Source: DATBRC01 sp036560485 (GTDB lineage Bacteria; Pseudomonadota; Gammaproteobacteria; Burkholderiales; Burkholderiaceae_D). From it: a stretch of DNA of 64,000 nucleotides. Shown here one piece after another: positions 8,557 through 15,805 of the stretch. Numbering within the stretch: the stretch's first letter is position 1; each line of letters begins with the position of its first letter. The position numbers and the translations under genes were made by a program. The stretch spans positions 49,746 to 113,745 of the forward strand of contig DATBRC010000067.1 in the NCBI GenBank assembly GCA_036560485.1, read 5' to 3'. Below the pieces are notes generated by a model. That model was not told the DNA's origin. It was given only the letters and a program-made list of their open reading frames with translations, and ran no database searches.

Positions 8557-9675
8557 TCAGAGCCTCAGGATGCTGAAAATGATCGAGAAGATTGCATCCA
8601 TCACGATCACGATAAAGATCGATTGCACGACGCTGCGCGTGGTTTGATGTCCGACGCTGTCGGCACTGCCTTGGGTGCGAAAGCCCTGAAAACAGCCAAT
8701 GGCTGCAATGATGATTGCAAACACCGCTGCCTTGCCGACACCGATCAAAAAATCCGACAGATTGACCGCTTTGCTGAAACGCATCATAAATTCATGGAAG
8801 CCAACGCCAAGCTGCGCATTCGCCATCACCATGCCGCCGAATACACCGATGCCATCGGCAAAAATAATCAGTAAAGGAAGCGCGACCAGCAATGCAATTA
8901 TTTTTGGTATCACGAGCAAATCGATCGGCTCGATTCCGATGGTGCGCAATGCATCGATTTCTTCAGTCACGACCATGGTGCCGATTTGTGCCGCATAAGC
9001 TGAGCCGGAGCGGCCGGCAACGATGATGGCGGTGATCAAAGGCGCAAATTCGCGCAGCATCGAATAGCCGACCAGATCGACCACAAAAATATTGGCACCG
9101 TAATGCCGGAGTTGATCCGCAGCTTGATAGGCAATCACAATCCCCAGTAAAAAAGAGGTGAGGCCAATGATCGGCAGTGCATTGAAACCGGCAATCTGGA
9201 TGTTATGCAACGCTGATTGCCAGCGCCAGCGTTGCGGATGCAGCGCGATGCGTGCAAATGTGATTGCAGTTACGCCGATGAAACTGAGCAATGCGAACGT
9301 ATCTTTGCAAACGGATTCGGTTTTTTTACCGATGCGTTCCAATACGGAATGATGAGGCAATTTTGGTGGTGCGAGATTGTCTTGCTCGCTGACTATTTCC
9401 ATCAGCTTTTTGTAAGAGGGTGGCCATGCATGCAGTTGTATCAGTGAACCTCTGTTGCGATATTCCTTCAGACGTTTCTGTAATATCCACACGCCGATAC
9501 TATCGATACCGGTTAATTGTGAGCCGTCAATTTCAATATTGGTTGCGTTTGGAAAAACAATCATATTGAGTTGCTGATCCATATCGTCCAGCATGCGTAC
9601 GGTCCAGCTGCCGACAAGAATTATCTTGTTCGGAGCAATTTGTATGAGAGAAGCAGTGGATGGCGCGGTAGGCAT
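8557..9675 (-). CDS. MlaE-type permease with N-terminal STAS (MlaB-like) domain
   Basis: This 372-residue protein is an inner-membrane permease of the lipid transporter. The first 100 residues form a STAS domain (ILVGSWTVRML, then the LTGIDSIGVWILQKRL switch-helix region). The MlaE permease with about five or six helices follows from about residue 125, including the conserved RSGSAYAAQIGTM-VTEEIDAL loop that contacts the ATPase. In E. coli the STAS protein MlaB is separate; here it is fused. It is the first gene of the operon. Its promoter should lie in 9676-9854, before element C. Confidence 0.92.
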   Translation of the reverse strand: MPTAPSTASLIQIAPNKIILVGSWTVRMLDDMDQQLNMIVFPNATNIEIDGSQLTGIDSIGVWILQKRLKEYRNRGSLIQLHAWPPSYKKLMEIVSEQDNLAPPKLPHHSVLERIGKKTESVCKDTFALLSFIGVTAITFARIALHPQRWRWQSALHNIQIAGFNALPIIGLTSFLLGIVIAYQAADQLRHYGANIFVVDLVGYSMLREFAPLITAIIVAGRSGSAYAAQIGTMVVTEEIDALRTIGIEPIDLLVIPKIIALLVALPLLIIFADGIGVFGGMVMANAQLGVGFHEFMMRFSKAVNLSDFLIGVGKAAVFAIIIAAIGCFQGFRTQGSADSVGHQTTRSVVQSIFIVIVMDAIFSIIFSILRL

Positions 9676-10206
9676 GGATATTTAATGAACCATTCCGAGC
9701 ATGCGCGGATATGTTTAATTTGTGCATTACATGCATGATGACATCATGACCGTTGCAATTGATACAGATATAGACAAAGCTCAATCACTCGCTAAAAAGC
9801 GAGAATCAACCGATCAGAATTTAGCAACATTGTGTCACCATGAGACGCCTTTAATTAAGTACTCACTCAGAATAAATTGTGAGCGTCTGCAGTTGTGGGC
9901 AGCGCGTTGCGGCGTTGCCCGACAATTGCAGTGCCCTCACTGCGGCGGCTCGGGCGCCTTGCACCGCATCCGCCCGCAACCGCATCCATCTCACAGTTTA
10001 TTCTGAGTGAGTACTTAACCTTCATCATCACGAAGGAAAAAGAAAAATGGATTATTTTGCGCGCATGGAATTTGCTGTCTGTAGCTCATCCGGTTATTAC
10101 AAGCGACTGACAAATCTCATGCAACTTGCCAAATGACCCATTGTCAAAAAGGCTCGCGTTGCGGGAAATCGCAATTTTTTTAACACATCATTAATAGGGA
10201 TTTGCC
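9676..10206. other. intergenic region with element C and divergent promoters
   Basis: The 530 bases between the divergent permease and phasin genes hold element C (9855-10018) with the upstream regions of both genes on either side. Bases 10019-10206 are AT-leaning leader sequence of the phasin gene. I see no further gene; small frames in 9722-10110 run through the element. Confidence 0.6.
9855..10018. repeat. MITE-like palindromic element C
   Basis: This 164-base element has perfect 22-base inverted termini that begin TTAAGTACTCACTCAGAATA inward, extended to about 29 bases with one mismatch (TTGTGAG against CTGTGAG). The interior is GC-rich, contains further short inverted sequences and does not code. 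It has nearly the same length and design as element B (166 bases), with different termini. TTAA at both edges may be part of the element or a target duplication. Confidence 0.8.
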
Positions 10207-10722
10207 ATGTTTAATTTCAGTCTCAGCCAAAAAGATTCGCCTGCAGCAAATGCATATTTCCAATCGCAATTCTCGATGTACTCCGATTTGACCAAGCAAT
10301 TTTTCAACGCTGCGCAGAGGGTGAACGAACTGAATATCCAGGTTACGCAAACGCTGATCGATGAAGCGCTCTCCAACACGCAACAAGTACTTTCAGCAAA
10401 AGATCCTACGGAAGTATTGTCGGTGATCGCAGGGCAGGCACAGCCCAACGCAGAGAAAGTTCGCGCATATCAACAGCATCTGACCGATATCGCCGCAAAT
10501 ACACAAGTGGATATCATCAAGTCGGCAGAAAACCATATTCCTGAGGCAAGCCGCACAGTCCAGGATATGGCCAAAGAAGTCCAGCGTAAAGCTGCAGAAG
10601 AAACAGAACAAATGACACAGCGCCAGAAGTCGGCGATGGAGAAACTGACCTCACCAATTACTGCGCGTCAAGGCCCGGATACAGGAGCTAAAGGTGCGCA
10701 ACAAAAAGGTGCGCCACACTAA
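10207..10722 (+). CDS. phaP: phasin, polyhydroxyalkanoate granule surface protein
   Basis: This 171-residue, largely helical protein is of the phasin family. Phasins coat intracellular PHA granules and control their size and number. The N-terminus MFNFSLSQKDSPAANAYFQSQ and the amphipathic stretch up to about residue 125 (many Gln, Ala and Asn, no cysteine) fit the family, followed by a charged, probably disordered tail ending near GAKGAQQKGAPH. AGGGA precedes the ATG. The gene stands alone with a terminator hairpin at 10761-10791. With the two exported depolymerases in this window it points to PHB metabolism. Confidence 0.88.
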   Translation: MFNFSLSQKDSPAANAYFQSQFSMYSDLTKQFFNAAQRVNELNIQVTQTLIDEALSNTQQVLSAKDPTEVLSVIAGQAQPNAEKVRAYQQHLTDIAANTQVDIIKSAENHIPEASRTVQDMAKEVQRKAAEETEQMTQRQKSAMEKLTSPITARQGPDTGAKGAQQKGAPH

Positions 10723-10760
10723 ACCTTAGTCGATGGATTTGGCCAATTAAAATAACGAAA

Positions 10761-10791
10761 CCATCAACCCATTCTTTTGCCGGGTTGATGG
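10761..10791. terminator. hairpin between convergent phasin and hydrolase genes
   Basis: A perfect 10-base stem CCATCAACCC/GGGTTGATGG with an 11-base loop lies between two convergent stops. On the minus strand it is followed by TTTCGTTATTTT, so it fits best as the terminator of the hydrolase gene, and it may serve both genes. Confidence 0.65.
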
Positions 10792-10810
10792 TGTATAACC
10801 GGTGTATTCA

Positions 10811-12061
10811 CTATCCTTTATTAGGCCATACAACATCATTATCCACCGCATATAATTTACATGGTACGCGACTGATTTTTTTGCAATTGGCCAATGCACT
10901 TTGTTCAGGGTCATCGCCGTCTTCTGCCCAGCTCCATGCGCCTGTTGCGGAAATGGCGAATGCACGTGGCAATGATTTGCTCAAGAAAGAGCGATATTCA
11001 TCGCGTCCGCTTTTTTCCAAATACGGAACTGCATCAATATTATCGACAGCGGCAAAGTCTGTTTTTGGCATTTTCATTTCGGCAGGCAGCGAATAAATTT
11101 CTTTTGTCGGCATGCCGATTTGCTGCAAGAAAATCTCTACTTCGGGCCACCAGATTTTTACACCATCGCGGCTGCTGCTCATGCTGTGCGCATCCTTCTT
11201 GAACGCACCAAACGCAACCAGTTTTGCGTTGCCGCCGGCATTCACATAAGCGTCATACATTTGACTTGCCTGTGCCGGATTAAAGTAACTGTCGTTCTCA
11301 CCATAAAACCAGATGCTGGGCACATGAGTCGTGCGGCCATAATTGGCAAATGCTTCAACCAATGAGGTTCGCCAATCGCAATCGTCGCCGCTGGTGCGCA
11401 ATCCGCCGGCAAAATTGATCAATCCTTTTACGCCGGGAAAATTACGTGTGCCAAAAGCCATGGTCGTCAATCCGCCATATGATTGACCGGCAATGATGAT
11501 GCGATTCTTGTCGGCCCAGCTCTGCCTCAGCGTGTAATCCAATACGCTTTGCAAATCATGCGCTTGAATCTTGCCGTTCTCAGTCATGTTGCATTCTTCT
11601 TCGATGTAATCGCCGGTGGATTTGCCGAAGCCAGTTCGCATCGGAATCACGACCGCATAACCGCGTTTCACGAATTCTTTACTGATGACGAGAAAGCGAG
11701 CGCGTTCTTGCAAATGGGGATTGCCCAGGGATTTACCATGATTCAATATGAGGATCGGAAACGGGCCTGTGCCGGCCGGCTTGAATATGGTCGTTTCCAG
11801 CATCACGCTGGGGTTGCCCGATGCTTTCCTTAATACGACCGATCCACTGGCGGCATCAGATGGGCTGGAACCGCTCGATATCGTATGAGGAACCGTCACA
11901 GTAGGAAGCGTCGGTACATTCGAGTCCGCCGGTATCATCACAACGTTTTCATTGAGCGCTGCATCGAGATTGGCAGGTTGGGCGATACACAATTGCGTTA
12001 CTAGACTGAAGCTGCTCATCCCAAGACAACATGCGATCGTAAATTTCCGGATTTTATTCAC
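10811..12061 (-). CDS. exported alpha/beta hydrolase with C-terminal Cys-paired domain
   Basis: This 416-residue exported protein starts at a GTG codon and has a signal peptide ending about residue 28 (CIAQ). An alpha/beta-hydrolase domain of dienelactone-hydrolase type follows: oxyanion region LILNHGKS, nucleophile elbow GQSYGG, an Asp in GENDSYF and a His in KDAHSMS. The last 60 residues (about 355-416) form a separate small domain with AFAISATGAWSWA, two cysteines and a KLYAVDNDVVW end, which looks like a disulfide-bonded appendage. The substrate is unknown, perhaps an ester. It stands alone and converges on the phasin gene. Confidence 0.8.
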   Translation of the reverse strand: MNKIRKFTIACCLGMSSFSLVTQLCIAQPANLDAALNENVVMIPADSNVPTLPTVTVPHTISSGSSPSDAASGSVVLRKASGNPSVMLETTIFKPAGTGPFPILILNHGKSLGNPHLQERARFLVISKEFVKRGYAVVIPMRTGFGKSTGDYIEEECNMTENGKIQAHDLQSVLDYTLRQSWADKNRIIIAGQSYGGLTTMAFGTRNFPGVKGLINFAGGLRTSGDDCDWRTSLVEAFANYGRTTHVPSIWFYGENDSYFNPAQASQMYDAYVNAGGNAKLVAFGAFKKDAHSMSSSRDGVKIWWPEVEIFLQQIGMPTKEIYSLPAEMKMPKTDFAAVDNIDAVPYLEKSGRDEYRSFLSKSLPRAFAISATGAWSWAEDGDDPEQSALANCKKISRVPCKLYAVDNDVVWPNKG

Positions 12062-12514
12062 GTTATATATTTCTATATAAAAATTTGAAGGCCAATCGAA
12101 AGCATGTTCAGCTGGAAACGAAGAAACAGTGTTGCCACGATCAGTAAATCAAGAGAGGTTTTATTGCCTCAACTTCTTCAACAATTGCAGACAAGAGGGG
12201 CGCTGGAAAACAGCAGGTTGAAAAAATGTCTGTTGAAAATTGGTCGAATGAAAGCTTGTTTATTGTAAAGAGCGACTTTGATCAACTCAATATTTTTTAT
12301 GCAAATTTTCGAAATTTATCGATGAAGTTTTGTGTGTAAAACAAGCTTATGTGCAGAAGATTTTCAATTTGATAAAGAAGCTTATTTAAATGATCTCGAA
12401 TGTCGCTGCCATCCTTTTTATATCGTTTCTATCGCGTTAAGATTTGTTAAATATGTGGCGCAAATTGAGCAGTATATTTACAAATACTAGGCCAAGGTCG
12501 TAAACAAAGGTAAA
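12062..12514. other. intergenic region between divergent genes, no gene seen
   Basis: These 450 AT-rich bases separate the hydrolase (minus) and GGDEF (plus) genes and must hold both promoters. I find no repeat, hairpin with T-run, or coding frame that I would support. Confidence 0.5.
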
Positions 12515-14206
12515 GTGAGAACGTCATATAAAATTGCGAGTGCTGAATTGGCCTTGTTATCAAAAGAACAGACATTTGACACATTAAACCGCATCACCGC
12601 GGTGACGAGTTTGGACGGCTTGCTCGACTTGCTCGGCTCCGAGATTGAGTCGCTCGGACTGGCAGACGGTTACCTGATCAATCTACTGGATGCAGATGGC
12701 AGCTATCTGTCCAGTCAGAAAATCCGCTATATGGCGGAATTCCAGAGTCTCGAACAAACTTACCTCGGCAGAAAAATCTTCTTGAACGATCAGTATATTA
12801 ATGCGCGCGTTTTTCAAACACGCAGCATTGTTCGCGTCGATCTTCAGAATGCACTGGAAGAAGAAGCCAATGTCCTGCGCTATTGGAAAGCTGACGAGAT
12901 CGTTGGGGTACCGCTTATTGATGCAAGCCATGCTGCTGCACCGCCTATTGGTGTGCTCGTGCTCCTTAAACAAGGCGAGCCGATTGCAGAACAGCAGTTA
13001 TATCCGCTACAGGAATTGATTGCGCTATTCCATAATAGCCTCGCCAATTGGATGCGCTACTCTCAACTGGAAGAAATGCACGAGCAAGCCAAGGCAGCCG
13101 TTACTGAAAATGAGCGGCTGTTGCAATTTCTGGATGAGCTAAATGGCTTGACATCGGTGACCAAGATTTACGATTTGTTTTCTGCCGAGGTGTTTCGTCA
13201 AATGCAATTTGATATTGCTGCCTTTTCGTTAGTGGAAAATGGCCAATTACTGAACTCTCATGTGGCGATAGCCAATGCCGATTTCAAAGCGATAGGTGAC
13301 GAGTGGCAGAAATTCATGGAGGACACGCCTTTCCCGCTCAATCCAACATCCAGCGGTGCGATGTATGTGCTGCTTCGTGACGAGGCGATGGTGTTCCCGG
13401 ATGTGCAGGAAATCATGCACCTGCAAATGGCGAAGCACGATCTAAAAATTCTATCGATCTTGAAAACGGCGCGTACGCTTTTTATTGCGCCGATCCGCCA
13501 TCAGAAAAAACCGATCGGCGTCTTTGCGTTCTATAGTTTGACCAAGCCTGTCAAATTATCCGAAACGGATATGCATTTGCTGGAACGATTGTCATCCTTC
13601 CTGGGCACAGCGCTTACCAACAGCCAGATATATGCAATGAGCCAGAAGCAAAACATTGAGATCGGCCACCTTAACCAAAGATTGCAGGAAAAAGTCGTGA
13701 AGTTGGCCGAGCAGGCATCAACCGATGAATTGACAGGCTTGTTCAATTTCCGCACTTTTGAAGAAGAGCTGGCGAAATGCCTGCTCGAATCGAAAAGAAC
13801 ATCGGACAAGAAGGAATTGTCGCTGTTGTTGATTGACATTGATCACTTCAAAAATTTCAATGACACGTACGGCCATGCTGCCGGCAACGATGTTCTCGCC
13901 GGCGTCGCGCATGAAATTACAAAATTGATTCGGCAAACCGATACGGCTTGTCGTTATGGCGGCGAAGAGTTTGTCGTGATCTTGCCGAAATGCGATTTGT
14001 CCGGCGCAATGCTGCTGGCCGAACGGATCCGCAGCATCTTGGAGACGCATAAGTTCGCCACTTGCGCCGGCGCGAGAGCGGTCACGGTCAGTATCGGTTG
14101 CGCGATGTCACGCACGGACGATACACACCAGGCCTTGTTTGCCCGCGCGGATGAGGCGCTCTATCAAGCGAAGAATACCGGGCGCAACCGAATTTGTGCT
14201 GCTTGA
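12515..14206 (+). CDS. diguanylate cyclase with two GAF-like domains
   Basis: This 563-residue soluble protein makes the second messenger c-di-GMP. Two GAF-like sensor regions (about residues 15-185 and 200-375) lead through a short coiled coil (about 375-400) to a GGDEF domain (about 405-560). The active site GGEEF is intact (CRYGGEEFVVILP), and RQTD five residues before it is a complete RxxD inhibitory site, so product feedback is expected. The start is a GTG with AAAGG about 5 bases upstream. It lacks membrane segments. The signal sensed by the GAF domains is unknown. It stands alone, next to but convergent with the secretion operon. Confidence 0.9.
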   Translation: MRTSYKIASAELALLSKEQTFDTLNRITAVTSLDGLLDLLGSEIESLGLADGYLINLLDADGSYLSSQKIRYMAEFQSLEQTYLGRKIFLNDQYINARVFQTRSIVRVDLQNALEEEANVLRYWKADEIVGVPLIDASHAAAPPIGVLVLLKQGEPIAEQQLYPLQELIALFHNSLANWMRYSQLEEMHEQAKAAVTENERLLQFLDELNGLTSVTKIYDLFSAEVFRQMQFDIAAFSLVENGQLLNSHVAIANADFKAIGDEWQKFMEDTPFPLNPTSSGAMYVLLRDEAMVFPDVQEIMHLQMAKHDLKILSILKTARTLFIAPIRHQKKPIGVFAFYSLTKPVKLSETDMHLLERLSSFLGTALTNSQIYAMSQKQNIEIGHLNQRLQEKVVKLAEQASTDELTGLFNFRTFEEELAKCLLESKRTSDKKELSLLLIDIDHFKNFNDTYGHAAGNDVLAGVAHEITKLIRQTDTACRYGGEEFVVILPKCDLSGAMLLAERIRSILETHKFATCAGARAVTVSIGCAMSRTDDTHQALFARADEALYQAKNTGRNRICAA

Positions 14207-14268
14207 TCCTGGTCCCTACAAATTCCAGTCCTTGCCTTTTTTAGACGCTCCAGTATTAACGGAGTAGA

Positions 14269-14778
14269 TCAAGGGCTCTTGAATACCCAAAACTTGTACG
14301 ATGTTTTTTTCGCAAAATTTTCATTCGGTGTTTCAAAGTTCGCGATCTTGATCGGTTGTGCATCCGACAGGCTATAGATGCCGATGATGCCGCTGCCGTC
14401 CGGCGCCATCACTAATCCCCACTCTGTTTTTCCGGTGAGTGGATCGGCATAAATTTTCCTTAAATGCCGGCGCGGCGTGGGGAATCGTCTGTCTCTTACA
14501 AGATCTTGCAGCGTACTGGGGGAACGTTTCTGCCCGGGTGGCGATGCGGCCGCATAACTGGCCAGGGCCTGGCTATACTCGGCACCGATTTCCAGTAATT
14601 CTTCTTCGGCTGCACGCCGTTCCTGGACGGCGCCAACTTGTAATGTGGCGGTAGAGACCAGGCTGATGATTGCAACCAGAATCAGCAAACCGATGTAGGT
14701 GAAGCCGCTTGATCGTATACATTGTCTCAACAAATCATGTGATCTGTGCGATTGAGTTGAGGGAGCAGGGGAGCGCAT
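14269..14778 (-). CDS. type II secretion pseudopilin-like protein (last gene of operon)
   Basis: This 169-residue protein has a prepilin-like N-terminus: a short basic leader, then SGFTYIGLLILVAIISLVS with hydrophobic helix. Glu at position +5 of the usual GFTxxE motif is replaced by Gly, so it may be a minor pseudopilin or not a true substrate-tip pilin. The C-terminus holds the segment LRKIYADPLTGKTEWGLV typical of this operon's pseudopilins. I start at 14778 (MRSPAPSTQ), 7 bases after the previous stop; the longer frame runs through the upstream gene. It is gene 11 of the secretion operon. Confidence 0.82.
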   Translation of the reverse strand: MRSPAPSTQSHRSHDLLRQCIRSSGFTYIGLLILVAIISLVSTATLQVGAVQERRAAEEELLEIGAEYSQALASYAAASPPGQKRSPSTLQDLVRDRRFPTPRRHLRKIYADPLTGKTEWGLVMAPDGSGIIGIYSLSDAQPIKIANFETPNENFAKKTSYKFWVFKSP

Positions 14779-14785
14779 GTGCAGG

Positions 14786-15223
14786 CTAAAAATCGGCGTA
14801 GGGTTTGCCGTCTTTCGTATTGCCCGGTGCGCCGCTCTTGATGCTGTAGACACTGCCTTTGTCGGGATCATCCGGCGGCACAATCACCCATGTGCTTGTG
14901 CTATCGGTGATCGGGTCCAGCGGCAACGCGCGCAGATATTTTTTCTCGACCAGCTCGTCGAGCGATTTCGGATAACGTCCGGTATCGCCATAAAACTTGT
15001 CGATCGTGTCGCGCGTGATGCGCAAGTTATCGCGCAGGATCGCATCCTTGCTGGTATCGATGCTTTGAAAATAACGCGGCATTGCGAGCGTCAACAAGAG
15101 CGCGACAATCGCCAGCACGACCAGCAATTCAATCAACGTGAAGCCGGTCCGCTTCGATTTGCGCCGACTGAAAATCGATGGCACTTGAATAGGCTGTAAA
15201 AAGTTTGATCGAATGTTTTTCAT
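14786..15223 (-). CDS. type II secretion pseudopilin, GspG-like
   Basis: This 145-residue protein has a basic leader and the prepilin peptidase site TGFTLIELLVVLAIVALLL near residue 26, with Glu at +5 as needed for assembly. The GspG-like core has DTGRYPKSLDELVEKKYL, DPIT and a C-terminal KDGKPYADF. It is probably a subunit of the periplasmic pseudopilus. It lies 4 bases after the previous gene and 7 bases before the next. The operon has four pseudopilin-like genes in all, this one and its two neighbours plus a GspG at the other end. Confidence 0.88.
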   Translation of the reverse strand: MKNIRSNFLQPIQVPSIFSRRKSKRTGFTLIELLVVLAIVALLLTLAMPRYFQSIDTSKDAILRDNLRITRDTIDKFYGDTGRYPKSLDELVEKKYLRALPLDPITDSTSTWVIVPPDDPDKGSVYSIKSGAPGNTKDGKPYADF

Positions 15224-15227
15224 GTGA

Positions 15228-15761
15228 TTACCATTTCCTGTACGGCACGCCGTTCAGCCCTATCTTGGTGGAAGTGGAATACACGTCATAAACGTCCTTG
15301 CCTTCTTGCGGATCATCCGGTTCGCTGGCGTAGCTGCGCAAGCCCCACGAGCCGGATTCACTGACGGTCATGTCCGGGTTCATCGGGTCGCGCGGCATGC
15401 GTCGTATAAAATAGATTTTCTTGTGCATTGGGTCGCGCTGATCCGGCATGCCATTGACCAGCACATCCAGATTTTTCGGATAGCCGGTGTTACCTACGGT
15501 TTTTGTGAGGCGACCTTCATCATCGGCACGCTTGTAAGCATCGATGGCGTGGCGAATTTCGTGCAACGCGCGGCGCAGTTCCTGTTCGCGTGTGCGTTGT
15601 ACCGCTACTTCGGCGACCGGCACGGCAATGCTGGCCAGGATGCCCATGATTGCCAAGGTAATCAGCAATTCAATGATGGTAAAGCCTGACGTCGGGCGAA
15701 CGGCTTCTCGCCTGGCATGGAAGGGCATGATGCGCTTATGCAAAATAAAAAATGTGCTCAT
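15228..15761 (-). CDS. type II secretion pseudopilin
   Basis: This 177-residue protein has the cleavage and methylation site SGFTIIELLITLAIMGILA near residue 25, with Glu at +5. The long helix continues through QELRRALHEIRHAIDAYK, followed by GNTGYPKNLDVLVNG, RRMPRDPMNP and a C-terminal YRKW. The layout resembles GspG/GspH-like pseudopilins. It follows the secretin gene by 44 bases, the largest gap in the second half of the operon, and is followed 4 bases later by the next pseudopilin. Confidence 0.86.
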   Translation of the reverse strand: MSTFFILHKRIMPFHARREAVRPTSGFTIIELLITLAIMGILASIAVPVAEVAVQRTREQELRRALHEIRHAIDAYKRADDEGRLTKTVGNTGYPKNLDVLVNGMPDQRDPMHKKIYFIRRMPRDPMNPDMTVSESGSWGLRSYASEPDDPQEGKDVYDVYSTSTKIGLNGVPYRKW

Positions 15762-15805
15762 ATCATGCCAGTCTCATCTTGCCTCATCTTACTTGAAGCA
15801 CACCG

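Noticed and set aside
14215..14265. Another copy of repeat A (TAGACGCTCC)
   Set aside because: Only ten bases match and no inverted partner is present.
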